Origin: Brachybacterium fresconis
GTDB lineage: Bacteria > Actinomycetota > Actinomycetes > Actinomycetales > Dermabacteraceae
Assembly: GCF_017876515.1 (NCBI RefSeq)
Contig: NZ_JAGIOC010000001.1
Coordinates: forward strand, 868,001 to 932,000
DNA length: 64,000 nucleotides
Reading direction: 5' to 3'
Made by a program: the position numbers and the translations under genes. The notes under the pieces were generated by a model. It worked only from the letters and a program-made list of their open reading frames with translations, had not been told where the DNA came from and did not search any database. How positions within the stretch are numbered: the first letter of the stretch is position 1; every line of letters begins with the position of its first letter. Shown piece by piece: positions 33,296-43,086 of this stretch.

Positions 33296-34285
33296 TCACT
33301 CGGGCCGGACGCCGCGTGCCAGAAGGGCCATGGTGACCTCGTCGATACGGGCATCGTGATCGACGACATCCACCACGGCGGCGGTGATGGGCATGTCCAC
33401 GCCGAGCCGGGCCGCGAGGTCCGCGACGGCCCGGGCGGTCGCGACGCCCTCGGCGGTCTGGCCCACCTCCGCGGCGGCGGCGTCCACGTCGAGACCGCGG
33501 CCGAGAGCGAGGCCGAGGCGGTGATTGCGGCTCAGCGGGGAGGCGCAGGTGGCCACCAGGTCGCCCATCCCGGCCAGCCCGGCGAAGGTGTCCCGGCGGC
33601 CGCCGAGGGCGATACCGAGGCGGGTGATCTCCGCCAGGCCGCGGGTGATCAGGCTCGCGGTCGTGTTGTGCCCGTGACCGAGCCCGGCGGCCGCGCCGAC
33701 GGCGATCGCGATGACGTTCTTCACGGCGCCGGCGATCTCGACGCCGACCACGTCGGTGGAGGTGTAGGTGCGCAGGTAGGGCGCCTGGCACCAGGTCGCC
33801 AGCACGCCGGCGAGCTCCTCGGATCCGGCGGCGACCACGCTCGCGCAGGGGCGGCGCTCGGCGATCTCGGCCGAGAGGTTGGGGCCCGACAGCACTCCGA
33901 CGCGCTCGGGGTCCGCTCCCCCGGCATCGACGATGATCTCGCTGATCCGGGCATCGGTGCCCCGCTCGATCCCCTTGGTCAGCGAGAGGATCGGGACGGG
34001 CGGCAGGTCCGGCCAGGCGGCGAGGGTGGTGCGCATCGACTGCGCGGGGATCGCCAGCACGATCCCCTCGGCCCCGTCGACGGCCGCGGCCACCGAGGAG
34101 CTGGCGTCCACCGCCGCCGGGAGCACCCGGTCGCCGAGATACGCCGGGTTGCGGTGCTCCTCGCGGATCTCGCGGGCGACCTCCTCGCGGCGCGCCCAGA
34201 GCGTCACCTCGTGGCCGCTGTCCGCGAGGACCTGCGCGAAGGTGGTGCCCCAGCTGCCGGCACCGAGCACGGCCAGCGCGGTCAT
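33296..34285 (-). CDS. gpsA: Glycerol-3-phosphate dehydrogenase [NAD(P)+]
   Basis: GpsA (329 residues) reduces dihydroxyacetone phosphate to sn-glycerol-3-phosphate for phospholipid synthesis. It has the cofactor loop LGAGSWGTTFA, SLTKGIE, SGPNLSAEIA and the catalytic-Lys segment GAVKNVIAIAVGAAAGL. It overlaps plsC by four bases, so the supplier of glycerol-3-phosphate and an acyltransferase are coupled. Confidence 0.96.
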   Translation of the reverse strand: MTALAVLGAGSWGTTFAQVLADSGHEVTLWARREEVAREIREEHRNPAYLGDRVLPAAVDASSSVAAAVDGAEGIVLAIPAQSMRTTLAAWPDLPPVPILSLTKGIERGTDARISEIIVDAGGADPERVGVLSGPNLSAEIAERRPCASVVAAGSEELAGVLATWCQAPYLRTYTSTDVVGVEIAGAVKNVIAIAVGAAAGLGHGHNTTASLITRGLAEITRLGIALGGRRDTFAGLAGMGDLVATCASPLSRNHRLGLALGRGLDVDAAAAEVGQTAEGVATARAVADLAARLGVDMPITAAVVDVVDHDARIDEVTMALLARGVRPE

Positions 34286-35085
34286 CGCTGCCGAACCGGT
34301 CGGAAGCCGGCCTGCGGGCGACCGACCTCGGGGCGGTGATCATCGTCCCGGGGATCGTGGAGGACCTCCGGGGGGCGCTCGCCGCGGGTCCGACCGAGGA
34401 GGGCGGAGATCCGGGTCATGAGGTCCGTGGAGACGCGCTCGGCGGCCTGCTGAGGGGTCTCGCCTTCCTGACGGGCCACGGTGTACGGCTCCCCCACCCG
34501 GATCACGACCCGGCGTCCCGGGCCGGGGCGCGGGACCGGGGAGCCGACGGGCCACAGCTTCCTCCCGCCCCAGCTCGCCATCGGCACCAGCGGCGCCCCG
34601 GTGTCCACCGCGAGCCGGGCCGCCCCGAGGCGGGCCTGCATCGGCCACAGCTGTTCATCGCGGGTGTACGTCCCCTCGGGGAACATCATCAGCAGCTCGC
34701 CGCGGCCGAGGGCCTCTCGCGCATCGTCCAGGGCGTCCCGGCCGCGGGGACCACCGCGGCGGACCTCGATCTGACGGGCCGACCGCAGCGCAGCACCCAG
34801 GACGGGCACACGGAACATGGCCTCCTTGGCCAGGAATCGGGGGGCGAAGCCGGAGGCCTGCAGCAGATGGCCGTAGGCGAAGGCGTCCACCGGTCCCAGA
34901 TGGTTCCCGCAGGCCAGGACGGCCCCGGTCGCCGGCAGGTTCTCGGTGCCGATCCAGGTGGGCCGGGTCAGCACGCTCAGCAGCGGGCGCACCGGGAGCT
35001 GGACGAGGCCGATCACGGCCCCGGCCCGCCGCGGGGCCGGGCGTGCCCCGAGCACGTCCCAGCTGCGCAGCAGCGACGTGCTCAC
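34282..35085 (-). CDS. plsC: 1-acyl-glycerol-3-phosphate acyltransferase
   Basis: A 267-residue membrane-associated acyltransferase that makes phosphatidic acid. The HX4D catalytic motif is NHLGPVD and the substrate-binding motif is FPEGT; the N-terminal hydrophobic stretch should anchor it. Its start overlaps the upstream hypothetical gene (ATGA) and its stop overlaps gpsA, so the operon is tightly coupled. Confidence 0.9.
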   Translation of the reverse strand: MSTSLLRSWDVLGARPAPRRAGAVIGLVQLPVRPLLSVLTRPTWIGTENLPATGAVLACGNHLGPVDAFAYGHLLQASGFAPRFLAKEAMFRVPVLGAALRSARQIEVRRGGPRGRDALDDAREALGRGELLMMFPEGTYTRDEQLWPMQARLGAARLAVDTGAPLVPMASWGGRKLWPVGSPVPRPGPGRRVVIRVGEPYTVARQEGETPQQAAERVSTDLMTRISALLGRTRGERPPEVLHDPRDDDHRPEVGRPQAGFRPVRQR

Positions 35086-35642
35086 TCGGAGGCGGAGGAC
35101 GAGCGGCCGAGGGCCTTGCGGGTCGCCTGGCCCGTCACCGACCGCACCGACGAGGGGCCGGAGACCATGGTGCGACGCCGCAGCGTGGTCGGGGCGCGCC
35201 GGGCCAGCGTGTTCACGGCGGCGGCGTGCATCAGCCGTCGCGGACCGAAGGCGATCCGTCCGCGCACGGAGCGGTACTTCACGGCGGTCGTCACCTGCAG
35301 CAGCTCACCGCCGGGCAGCAGCGCCACCCCGATGCGGATGCGCAGGTTCGCGTCGTCGTCGATGATCAGGGCCTCGGCGCCCACCACCTCGTCGGCCACG
35401 TACTCCTTCTCGGGCGGGGGCACCATGTCGAACAGGCGGATCGCCTCATCGCGCAGCGCCCGCATCCCGCGCTTGGACAAGGGCGTGTTCTCGTGCGAGA
35501 AGATCGCGTCGGCCCAGACCCGGGGATCCGGCTCGTCGACTCCGCCGGTGGGGACGATGACCACATCGCAGTAGTCCGGGATCGGGATGTCGCGCAGCGC
35601 CAGGGAGCTGCCGGCCGTCGGGGTCGTGACATCGTCGGCCAT
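35082..35642 (-). CDS. Conserved hypothetical protein between murA and plsC
   Basis: A 186-residue soluble protein I do not recognise. It starts MADDVTTPTAG, then ALRDIPIPDYCDVVIVPTGG and a segment that reads like a small alpha/beta domain (RIGVALLPGGELLQVTTAVKY). The C-terminus is Arg/Ser-rich and probably disordered. It lies 2 bp after murA and overlaps plsC, so it belongs to the envelope operon and may be involved with it. A relation to DUF2867 is possible but not supported firmly. Confidence 0.75.
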   Translation of the reverse strand: MADDVTTPTAGSSLALRDIPIPDYCDVVIVPTGGVDEPDPRVWADAIFSHENTPLSKRGMRALRDEAIRLFDMVPPPEKEYVADEVVGAEALIIDDDANLRIRIGVALLPGGELLQVTTAVKYRSVRGRIAFGPRRLMHAAAVNTLARRAPTTLRRRTMVSGPSSVRSVTGQATRKALGRSSSASE

Positions 35643-35644
35643 CC

Positions 35645-36961
35645 TCAGTCCTCCCAGTACTCGGCGCCGAGCGCGTCGAGCTTCTCGCGGAAGGACTCGT
35701 ACCCGCGGTCGATGAGATCGATGCCGCGGATGGTCGAGACCCCCTCGGCGCCGAGCGCCGCGATCAGGTAGGAGAAGCCGCCCCGCAGATCCGGAACCGT
35801 GATGTCCGCGCCGCGGAGGGTCTTGGGCCCGGAGATCACGGCGGAGTGGTTGTAGTTGCTGCGTCCGAAGCGGCAGCTCGATCCGCCCAGGCATTCCCGG
35901 TAGACCTGGGTGTGGGCGCCCATGTCGTTCAGCGCGGAGGTGAAGCCCAGACGGTTCTCGTACACCGTCTCGTGGACGATGGAGATGCCGTCGGCCTGGG
36001 TCAGCGCCACCACCAGCGGCTGCTGCCAGTCGGTCATCAGTCCCGGGTGGACATCGGTCTCGACCGCGATCGCCCGCAGCGGCGTGCCCGGGTGGTGGAA
36101 GCGGATCCCGGCCTCGGTGATGTCCAGTCCGCCGCCGATCTTGCGGAAGGTGTTCAAGAAGGTCGCCATCGGCTTCTGCTGAGCGCCGCGCACCATCACC
36201 GATCCCTGCGTGACCAGAGCCGCACACGCCCAGGAAGCGGCTTCGATGCGGTCGGGCAGGGCCATGTGCTCGTAGCCGCCGAGCCGGTCGACGCCCTCGA
36301 TGGTGATGGTGCGGTCGGTCTGCAGGGAGATGAGCGCACCCATCTTCTGCAGGACGGCGATGAGATCCTCGATCTCCGGTTCGACCGCGGCGTTCGTCAG
36401 CTCGGTGACGCCCTGGGCGCGGACGGCGGTCAGCAGCACCTGCTCGGTGGCGCCGACGCTCGGGTACTCCAGGTGGATCTTGGTGCCGTGCAGGCCGTTG
36501 GGCGCGGTGATGTAGATGCCCATCTCGCGCTTGTCGACCACGGCGCCGAAGTTCCGCAGGACGTCGAGATGGTAGTTGATGGGGCGGTCCCCGATCCGGC
36601 AGCCGCCGAGGTCGGGGATGATCGCCTCCCCCAGGCGGTGCAGCAGTGGGCCGCAGAACAGGATCGGGATGCGGGAGCTGCCGGCATGGGCGTCGATGTC
36701 CGCCACATGCGCGCGCTCGACGTTCGAGGGGTCCATCCGCAGCGTGCCGCCGACGACGTCGCGCTCGACCTTGACCCCGTGGATCGCCAGGAGCTCGGAG
36801 ACGATCCGCACATCGCTGATGTCCGGGACCGATTCGAGCAGGCTCGGGCCCTCCCCGAGCAGAGACGCGACCATCGCCTTGGAGACGAGGTTCTTCGCCC
36901 CGCGGACGGTGATCTCACCGTCCAGGGGCCGTCCTCCGCGCACGTGGAATGTGGAACTCAT
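35645..36961 (-). CDS. murA: UDP-N-acetylglucosamine 1-carboxyvinyltransferase
   Basis: MurA (438 residues) transfers enolpyruvate to UDP-GlcNAc, the first committed step of peptidoglycan synthesis. The start VRGGRPLDGEITVRGAKN is typical. The catalytic loop GGCRIGDRP carries Cys121, the residue alkylated by fosfomycin, so the resistant Cys-to-Asp change is absent. The ATG at 36961 is chosen because the homology begins there. leuD lies 119 bp upstream. Confidence 0.95.
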   Translation of the reverse strand: MSSTFHVRGGRPLDGEITVRGAKNLVSKAMVASLLGEGPSLLESVPDISDVRIVSELLAIHGVKVERDVVGGTLRMDPSNVERAHVADIDAHAGSSRIPILFCGPLLHRLGEAIIPDLGGCRIGDRPINYHLDVLRNFGAVVDKREMGIYITAPNGLHGTKIHLEYPSVGATEQVLLTAVRAQGVTELTNAAVEPEIEDLIAVLQKMGALISLQTDRTITIEGVDRLGGYEHMALPDRIEAASWACAALVTQGSVMVRGAQQKPMATFLNTFRKIGGGLDITEAGIRFHHPGTPLRAIAVETDVHPGLMTDWQQPLVVALTQADGISIVHETVYENRLGFTSALNDMGAHTQVYRECLGGSSCRFGRSNYNHSAVISGPKTLRGADITVPDLRGGFSYLIAALGAEGVSTIRGIDLIDRGYESFREKLDALGAEYWED

Positions 36962-37080
36962 AGTGTCCTTGCCTCGCTGGACAGGCGCCCGGGACGCCCG
37001 CTGCCACCGGCTCACCATACCGGAGCGGCCTGCGGCCATCGCGCAGGCTCTGGTCGTCGCGACGGCCTGCCGGGGCCGCC

Positions 37081-37695
37081 TCAGCGGGCGTCGGCGGTCC
37101 GGGCCGGCAGCGTCTTGGGCAGCCAGGCCGGGCGGGTCCGCTCGAAGTCGGTGATCATCTGCTCGTGGCGCAGCGTGAGCCCGATGTCGTCCAGGCCCTC
37201 CATCAGCCGCCACCGCGTGTAGTCGTCGAGCTCGAAGCGGAAGGTCGCATCGCCGGCGTGCACCTGGCGGGATTCGAGGTCGACGGTCACCTCGGTGCCC
37301 GGTGCCTCCTCGAGGATCTTCCACAGCTGCTCGATGTCGTCCTGGGTGAGCACGCCCGCGACCAGGCCCTGCTTGCCGGCGTTGCCGCGGAAGATCTCCG
37401 CGAAGCGGGTCGAGAGCACGGCCTGGAAGCCGTAGTCGCGCAGCGCCCAGACGGCGTGCTCGCGGGAGGAGCCGGTGCCGAAGTCGGCGCCGGCGACCAG
37501 CACGGACCCCTTCGTGTACTCGGGGCGGTTCAGCACGAACTCGGGGTCGTTCGTGCGCCAGGCGTGGAACAGTCCGTCGTCGAAGCCGGTCTTGGTGACG
37601 CGCTTGAGGTAGACGGCCGGGATGATCTGATCGGTGTCGACGTTGCTGCGGCGCAGCGGCACGCCGATGCCGGTATGAGTGGTGAAGGCTTCCAT
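37081..37695 (-). CDS. leuD: 3-isopropylmalate dehydratase small subunit
   Basis: LeuD (204 residues) is the swivelling small subunit of isopropylmalate isomerase in leucine synthesis. It shows [20 protein letters not shown] near the N-terminus and [20 protein letters not shown]. It lies 14 bp after leuC. Confidence 0.96.
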   Translation of the reverse strand: MEAFTTHTGIGVPLRRSNVDTDQIIPAVYLKRVTKTGFDDGLFHAWRTNDPEFVLNRPEYTKGSVLVAGADFGTGSSREHAVWALRDYGFQAVLSTRFAEIFRGNAGKQGLVAGVLTQDDIEQLWKILEEAPGTEVTVDLESRQVHAGDATFRFELDDYTRWRLMEGLDDIGLTLRHEQMITDFERTRPAWLPKTLPARTADAR

Positions 37696-37709
37696 CGGGG
37701 TGCTCCTGA

Positions 37710-39149
37710 TCAGGCGACGGGCTGGAGGTCGGAGGACGCTGTCGGCGAGCCGAGGTCCGACGGGGACGAGAGCGTGCCGCGCACCGCGGTGGCGGCGGCC
37801 ACCACCGGCGAGACCAGGTGGGTGCGCCCGCCCTTGCCCTGGCGCCCCTCGAAGTTGCGGTTGGAGGTGGAGGCGGCGCGCTCACCGGGGGCCAGCTGGT
37901 CCGGATTCATGCCCAGGCACATGGAGCAGCCGGCCTGGCGCCATTCGGCGCCGAAGGCTTCGAACACCTCGTCCAGACCCTCCTGCTCGGCCTGCAGTCG
38001 CACGCGGGCCGAGCCCGGCACCACCATGACGCGCACGTCGGGGTGCTTGTGCCGGCCCTCCAGGACGGAGGCGAAGGCGCGCAGATCCTCGATGCGGCCG
38101 TTGGTGCACGAACCCATGAACACCGTGTCGATCTTGATGTCCTTCAGCCGGGTGCCGGGCACCAGGTCCATGTACTCCAGGGCGCGCTCGGCCGCGTTGC
38201 GGGAGCTGTCGTCGGTGAAGTCCTCGGGGGCGGGGACGGCGGCCGACAGCGGCAGGCCCTGACCGGGGTTGGTGCCCCAGGTGACGAAGGGCTCGAGCTC
38301 GTCGGCGTCGATGACGACCTCGGAATCGAAGGTCGCGTCGTCCTCGGTGCGCAGCGCCTTCCAGGAGGCGACCGCTTCGTCCCAGTCGGCACCCTGCGGG
38401 GCGTGGGGGCGACCCCGGACGTACTCGACCGTGGTCTCGTCGGGCGCGATCATGCCCGCGCGGGCGCCGGCCTCGATGGACATGTTGCAGATGGTCATCC
38501 GGCCCTCCATCGAGAGCTCCCGGATCGCCTCGCCGCGGTACTCGAGCACGTAGCCCGCGCCGCCGCCGGTGCCGATCCTCGCGATCACCGCCAGGATGAT
38601 GTCCTTCGCGGTCACGCCCGGCTTCAAGGACCCGTTCACGGTGACCGCCATGGTCTTGAACGGGGTCATCGGCAGGGTCTGGGTGGCGAGCACGTGCTCG
38701 ACCTCGCTGGTGCCGATGCCGAAGGCCAGCGCGCCGAAGGCGCCGTGGGTCGAGGTGTGGGAGTCGCCGCACACGACGGTGATGCCGGGCATGGTCAGCC
38801 CCAGCTGCGGGCCGACCACGTGGACGATGCCCTGGTCCTTGTCGCCGAGGCTGTGGATGCGCACGCCGAACTCCTCCGCGTTGCGCCGCAGCGTGTCGAT
38901 CTGGGTGCGCGAGGTGATGTCCGCGATCGGCTTCTCGATGTCGATCGTGGGCGTGTTGTGGTCCTCGGTGGCCAGGGTCTGGTCCAGGCGGCGCGGGGTG
39001 CGGCCCTCCTGGCGGAGCCCGTCGAAGGCCTGCGGACTGGTCACCTCGTGCAGGAGCTGGAGGTCGATGTACAGCAGGTCCGGTTCGCCGTTCTCACCGC
39101 GGCGCACCACGTGGTCCGCCCACACCTTCTCCGCGAGGGTCCCCGCCAT
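37710..39149 (-). CDS. leuC: 3-isopropylmalate dehydratase large subunit
   Basis: LeuC (479 residues) binds the [4Fe-4S] cluster of isopropylmalate isomerase. The cluster cysteines are in [11 protein letters not shown] and [10 protein letters not shown]; other signatures are [21 protein letters not shown] and [20 protein letters not shown]. It is divergent from an IclR-type regulator of the NdgR/LtbR class, with 164 bp between. Confidence 0.96.
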   Translation of the reverse strand: MAGTLAEKVWADHVVRRGENGEPDLLYIDLQLLHEVTSPQAFDGLRQEGRTPRRLDQTLATEDHNTPTIDIEKPIADITSRTQIDTLRRNAEEFGVRIHSLGDKDQGIVHVVGPQLGLTMPGITVVCGDSHTSTHGAFGALAFGIGTSEVEHVLATQTLPMTPFKTMAVTVNGSLKPGVTAKDIILAVIARIGTGGGAGYVLEYRGEAIRELSMEGRMTICNMSIEAGARAGMIAPDETTVEYVRGRPHAPQGADWDEAVASWKALRTEDDATFDSEVVIDADELEPFVTWGTNPGQGLPLSAAVPAPEDFTDDSSRNAAERALEYMDLVPGTRLKDIKIDTVFMGSCTNGRIEDLRAFASVLEGRHKHPDVRVMVVPGSARVRLQAEQEGLDEVFEAFGAEWRQAGCSMCLGMNPDQLAPGERAASTSNRNFEGRQGKGGRTHLVSPVVAAATAVRGTLSSPSDLGSPTASSDLQPVA

Positions 39150-39281
39150 GTCGATCCTTCCCTGCGCCCCTCGTGGGGACGCGTGCCGTCGACGCCCCGG
39201 TACGGGACATCTGCATGCTGCGTCGCGCTCGGGGTACGAGCACGTCACCATCCTGGGCCGGTCCACGATGCGGCGCACTTG

Positions 39282-39300
39282 CGTCTCACTGAATAAGACG
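39282..39300. promoter_or_regulatory. Candidate NdgR operator upstream of leuC
   Basis: CGTCT-N9-AGACG forms a 19-bp imperfect dyad in the leuC / ndgR intergenic region, 14 bp before the regulator start. NdgR/LtbR proteins repress leuCD in related bacteria, so this is a candidate site. I have no motif match to confirm. Confidence 0.35.
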
Positions 39301-39313
39301 GCAGTATCGGAGC

Positions 39314-40048
39314 ATGGACAAGACCTCGGAGGAGAACGGCAGCGGCGTCGGTGTGCTCGACAAGGCGGCCGTCGTGCTCGGCGCCCTGGAGGCCGGGCCC
39401 GCGACCCTGGCCCAACTCGTGCAGTCGACCGGCCTGGCCCGCCCCACCGCACATCGGCTGGCCGTGGCGCTGGAGTACCACCATCTGGTCACCCGGGACA
39501 TGCAGGGCCGCTTCATCCTGGGCCCGCGCCTGGGTGAGCTGGCCGCCGCCGCGGGCGAGGACCGGCTCCTGGCCGCCGCCGGCCCGGTGCTGGCCGCCCT
39601 GCGGGACCACACCGGCGAGTCCGCCCAGCTCTACCGCCGTCAGGGCGACCACCGCATCTGCGTGGCCGCCGCCGAGCGTCCGATCGGTCTGCGCGACTCC
39701 GTGCCGCTGGGGTCGGCGCTGACCATGCGGGCCGGCTCCGCGGCACAGATCCTGCTGGCCTGGGAGGAGCCCGATCGGCTGCACCGCGGTCTGCTCGGCG
39801 CCCGCTTCACCGCCACGCAGCTCTCCGCGGTGCGCCGCCGCGGCTGGGCGCAGTCCATCGGGGAGCGGGAACCGGGCGTGGGCTCCGTCTCCTCCCCGGT
39901 GCGCGGTCCCAACGGCCGGGTCGTCGCAGCGCTGAGCATCTCGGGGCCGATCGAGCGCATCACCCGTCAGCCCGGCCGCCTGCACGCCGCGTCCGTCATG
40001 AGCTCGGCGAACCACCTCACGGAGCTGCTGCGCCGCGCCGGCGCCTGA
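39314..40048 (+). CDS. IclR-family regulator (NdgR/LtbR-like)
   Basis: A 244-residue regulator with an N-terminal winged HTH ([24 protein letters not shown]) and a C-terminal IclR effector domain ([17 protein letters not shown], then [10 protein letters not shown]). It is divergent from leuCD, the position of NdgR in Streptomyces and LtbR in Corynebacterium, which repress leuCD and other amino-acid genes. The same role here is inferred. Confidence 0.88.
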   Translation: MDKTSEENGSGVGVLDKAAVVLGALEAGPATLAQLVQSTGLARPTAHRLAVALEYHHLVTRDMQGRFILGPRLGELAAAAGEDRLLAAAGPVLAALRDHTGESAQLYRRQGDHRICVAAAERPIGLRDSVPLGSALTMRAGSAAQILLAWEEPDRLHRGLLGARFTATQLSAVRRRGWAQSIGEREPGVGSVSSPVRGPNGRVVAALSISGPIERITRQPGRLHAASVMSSANHLTELLRRAGA

Positions 40049-40121
40049 GACATCGAGCCGCAGCGCCCGTCGGGACAGCGGCCTTCGGGTCAGCGCCCTC
40101 CCGGCGCAGCGCTCGGCCAGA

Positions 40122-40961
40122 TCATTCGCGCTCGATCCAGACCGGGGTGTTGGCGAAGCGGAGCACCGTGACCAGCTGGCGCGGCGCGGCGACCGGCTTG
40201 TCCGGCCCATGGATCCGCTCCCCCGCGACCACCATGATCGAGGCGTCCTCACTGGCGTGGACCAATTCCTTGGCGGTGCCCGAGGCGGCGATGGTCACGT
40301 CGGAGACCACGATGCTGGGATGGGACAGCGCGATCTGCTCCGCGGTGCGGGCGCGGATCGCCTCGGCCTCCTCGGCGGTGGTCTCGGCGCGCACCACGAG
40401 ATGGATGTCCCGCTCGTAGGCCTCGGCGAGGTCCGCCGCACGGGTGACGACCTCGGCGGCCGTCTCGTGATGGACCAGGCCGATCGGCCCCTCGTGCTCG
40501 ATATCCCCGCGCGCCACGACGACCGGGCAGTGCGAGCGGGCGGCCAGGGCGAGGGACTTGGATCCCACGATGAGGGTCAGCAGTCGACCCAGTCCCCGCC
40601 CGCCGACCACGATCACATCGGATTCGGCGCTCGCCTCGACCAGGACGGGCACGGCGCTGCCGTCGACGATCTCGGAGGTGATCGGCAGCTCGGGATGGTC
40701 GGCGCGCGCGATCTCCAGGGCGTCGTGGATCAGGCTGTGGGCGGCGTTGCGGATCCCGGAACCGGTCATCCCGGGGATCGGGTCGGTGTTCACGTCGAGC
40801 TCGGTCCACACGAAGGCGTGGATCAGGTGGAGGGTGCCGCCGACACGCTGCGCGTGGCGCGCCGCCCAGCGGACGGCGAGGTCGGACTCATCGGCATCGA
40901 AGACGCCCACGGTGATCCGCGGCGTCGTGCTCCGGGGCGACTGCGGTGTGGGGTGCGTCAT
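40122..40961 (-). CDS. Tandem universal stress protein
   Basis: A 279-residue protein of two UspA domains. The first has ITVGVFDADESDLAVRWAA and the ATP-loop-like VVGGRGLGRLL-N-GSKSLALAARSHCPVVV; the second, weaker domain ends in IMVVAGERI. USPs bind ATP or cAMP and help under starvation and oxygen limitation. I chose ATG 40961, as the upstream frame crosses the tRNA genes. It converges with the IclR gene. Confidence 0.87.
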   Translation of the reverse strand: MTHPTPQSPRSTTPRITVGVFDADESDLAVRWAARHAQRVGGTLHLIHAFVWTELDVNTDPIPGMTGSGIRNAAHSLIHDALEIARADHPELPITSEIVDGSAVPVLVEASAESDVIVVGGRGLGRLLTLIVGSKSLALAARSHCPVVVARGDIEHEGPIGLVHHETAAEVVTRAADLAEAYERDIHLVVRAETTAEEAEAIRARTAEQIALSHPSIVVSDVTIAASGTAKELVHASEDASIMVVAGERIHGPDKPVAAPRQLVTVLRFANTPVWIERE

Positions 40962-41042
40962 GTCACGACGATACTCCGCGCGAGGGCATCGGGGCGGAGA
41001 AACAGAAAAGGAGCCGATGCCCCTGGCATCGACTCCTGTCCG

Positions 41043-41115
41043 TACCCCGTACCGGATTTGAACCGGTGTTACCGCCGTGAGAGGGCGACGTCCTGGGCCG
41101 CTAGACGAACGGGGC
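41043..41115 (-). tRNA. tRNA-Glu (CTC), copy 1
   Basis: A 73-nt tRNA without encoded CCA. Acceptor GCCCCGT pairs with ACGGGGT (first pair G-U), discriminator A, anticodon loop CTCTCAC with anticodon CTC, and T-arm with TTCAAAT. It is the third gene of a tRNA-Gln/Glu/Glu unit. It differs from copy 2 only at position 27 of the anticodon stem (U-G instead of C-G). Confidence 0.95.
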
Positions 41116-41118
41116 CCG

Positions 41119-41140
41119 CACGAGAATCGAGATTCTCGTG
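41119..41140. repeat. Perfect palindrome between the tRNA-Glu genes
   Basis: CACGAGAATC-GA-GATTCTCGTG is a perfect 10-bp inverted repeat exactly between the two tRNA-Glu genes. In RNA it would give a stem of about 8 pairs, perhaps a processing signal. Confidence 0.7.
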
Positions 41141-41144
41141 GTCG

Positions 41145-41217
41145 TACCCCGTACCGGATTTGAACCGGTGTTACCGCCGTGAGAGGGCGGCGTCCTGGGC
41201 CGCTAGACGAACGGGGC
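41145..41217 (-). tRNA. tRNA-Glu (CTC), copy 2
   Basis: A 73-nt tRNA-Glu nearly identical to copy 1, with anticodon CTC. The stem CCGCC/GGCGG is fully paired. The 102-bp spacing from copy 1 suggests a local tandem duplication. Confidence 0.95.
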
Positions 41218-41251
41218 GCGGACCGCACGACGTCCGAGACGTCATGCAGAG

Positions 41252-41323
41252 CTGGGGTACCAGGACTCGAACCTAGAACGACGGTACCAGAAACCGCTGT
41301 GTTGCCAATTACACCATACCCCA
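41252..41323 (-). tRNA. tRNA-Gln (CTG)
   Basis: A 72-nt tRNA with acceptor TGGGGTA/TACCCCA, discriminator G and anticodon loop TTCTGGT (anticodon CTG). The D-arm GGTGTAATTGGCAACAC is typical of tRNA-Gln. It is the first gene of the tRNA unit. Confidence 0.95.
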
Positions 41324-41418
41324 TGGTGACAGTACGTTTTCCGTGGTTCTCCCGAATCGCTCCCCGGTGGTTCCCGAGGGCTTTTCGGACTGATCCGCAG
41401 TTGCCGTACCGAGGTAAG

Positions 41419-41447
41419 ACTCTACCGGGTCATCCCGCCCATGACAA
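41419..41447 (-). promoter_or_regulatory. Promoter of the tRNA-Gln/Glu/Glu unit
   Basis: On the minus strand TTGTCA (41442-41447) and TAGAGT (41419-41424) are separated by exactly 17 bp and lie about 96 bp upstream of tRNA-Gln. This is close to the vegetative sigma consensus. Confidence 0.7.
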
Positions 41448-41462
41448 AGCGAGAGGGCCCCT

Positions 41463-41500
41463 GGGCGCTGTGAGGCTGAGCACCTCGCCCCCCAGCGCCC
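41463..41500 (-). terminator. Terminator of gltX
   Basis: GGGCGCTG pairs with CAGCGCCC, with an inner GAGG/CCTC stem, starting 8 bp after the gltX stop. It separates gltX from the tRNA promoter. Confidence 0.7.
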
Positions 41501-41507
41501 GGAGCAC

Positions 41508-43037
41508 TCAGGAACCGCTGGCGAGCCGGTCGCGCAGCGCGCGCAGCCGCGCCAGGCTCGAGGGCTTCCCGAGCAGCTCCATGGACTCGAACAGCGGCGG
41601 GGAGATGCGGCGACCGGAGACGGCGCTGCGCAGCGGTCCGAAGGCCAGCCGCGGCTTGATCCCCATGTCCTCGACGATCGCCTCCCGCAGGGCGGCCTCG
41701 AGAGCCCCGGCGGTGAAGGAGACCTCGGGCAGTGCGGCGACCTCGTCGATCGCCCGTTCGAGCACGCCGACAGGGTCGTCGCCGAGCTTCTTGAGGGCAT
41801 CGTCGGTGACGACGAGGTCCTCGTCGGCGGTGAACAGGAAGCCCAGCAGGTCCGCCGCCTCCCCGAGCAGGTTCATGCGGGTCTGGACCAGCGGGGTGGC
41901 GGCGGCGACCAGGGAGCGCTGCTGCTCGGTGACGGTCTCCCCCAGCACCTCGGCCTGCTGGAGGTACGGGATCATGCGCTCGGCGAGCTCCGCCTCGGGC
42001 AGCAGACGGATGTGGTCGGCGTTGATCGCGGTGGCCTTCTTCAGATCCACGCGGGCGGGGTTGGGGTTCACGTCCTCGGCCGTGAAGCGCTCCACCAGCT
42101 GCTCGCGCGAGAAGATGTCCTCGTCGGCGCTGTATCCCCAGCCCAGCAGGGCGAGGTAGTTGACCATGCCCTCGGGGGTGAAACCCTGGTCGCGGTAGTG
42201 GAAGAGGTTCGCCTGGGGATCACGCTTGGAGAGCTTCTTGCTGCCCTCGCCCATGACGTAGGGCAGGTGTCCGAACTCGGGGACGTGCTCGGCGACCCCG
42301 ATCTCGATCAGCGCCCGGTACAGGGCGATCTGACGGGGCGTGGAGGAGAGGATGTCCTCGCCGCGCAGCACATGGGTGATGCGCATGAGGGCGTCGTCGA
42401 CAGGGTTGACGAGCGTGTACAGGGGCTGACCGTTCGCCCGCACCACCACGAAGTCCGGGGTGGAGCCGGCCTTGAAGGTGATCTCGCCGCGCACCAGATC
42501 GGTGAAGGAGAGGTCCTCCTCGGGCATGCGCAGCCGCCAGGTGGGCTCGCGGCCCTCGGCGCGGTAGGAGGCCTTCTGCTCCTCGGTGAGGTCGCGGTCG
42601 TAGCCGTCGTAGCCGAGCTGGGGGTCCCTTCCGGCATCGCGGTGGCGCTGCGCGATCTCCTCCGCGGTGGAGAAGGACTCGTAGATGTGGCCGGCCTCCT
42701 TCAGCTTCGCGATGACCTCCTGGTAGATGTCGGCGCGCTGGGACTGGCGGTAGGGGCCGTCGGGCCCGCCGACCTCGACACCTTCGTCCCAGTCGATTCC
42801 GAGCCAGCGCATCGCCTCCAACAGCTGGTCGTAGGACTCCTCGCTGTCGCGCGCGGCGTCGGTGTCCTCGATGCGGAAGACGAGCTTGCCGCCGTGGTGG
42901 CGGGCGTGCGCCCAGTTGAACAGGGCGGTGCGCACCATGCCCACGTGCGGAGTGCCGGTGGGGCTGGGGCAGAAGCGCACCCGCACCTCACCGGGCGAGG
43001 GCGAGGCGGCGGAGGTCGAGCTCGGGGTGGTGGTCAC
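41508..43037 (-). CDS. gltX: Glutamyl-tRNA synthetase
   Basis: GltX (509 residues) charges tRNA-Glu. The class I HIGH motif appears as PTGTPHVGM near residue 31, and the KMSKS loop as KKLSKRD. The length and the C-terminal anticodon-binding helical region are typical. It lies directly upstream of two tRNA-Glu genes and a tRNA-Gln. In actinobacteria it may also misacylate tRNA-Gln for the GatCAB route, which the sequence alone cannot show. Confidence 0.96.
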   Translation of the reverse strand: MTTTPSSTSAASPSPGEVRVRFCPSPTGTPHVGMVRTALFNWAHARHHGGKLVFRIEDTDAARDSEESYDQLLEAMRWLGIDWDEGVEVGGPDGPYRQSQRADIYQEVIAKLKEAGHIYESFSTAEEIAQRHRDAGRDPQLGYDGYDRDLTEEQKASYRAEGREPTWRLRMPEEDLSFTDLVRGEITFKAGSTPDFVVVRANGQPLYTLVNPVDDALMRITHVLRGEDILSSTPRQIALYRALIEIGVAEHVPEFGHLPYVMGEGSKKLSKRDPQANLFHYRDQGFTPEGMVNYLALLGWGYSADEDIFSREQLVERFTAEDVNPNPARVDLKKATAINADHIRLLPEAELAERMIPYLQQAEVLGETVTEQQRSLVAAATPLVQTRMNLLGEAADLLGFLFTADEDLVVTDDALKKLGDDPVGVLERAIDEVAALPEVSFTAGALEAALREAIVEDMGIKPRLAFGPLRSAVSGRRISPPLFESMELLGKPSSLARLRALRDRLASGS

Positions 43038-43086
43038 GCGGGGTGCTCCTGGGGTCGCAGGGGGTGGCAGATCGGGGCGGGGCGTC

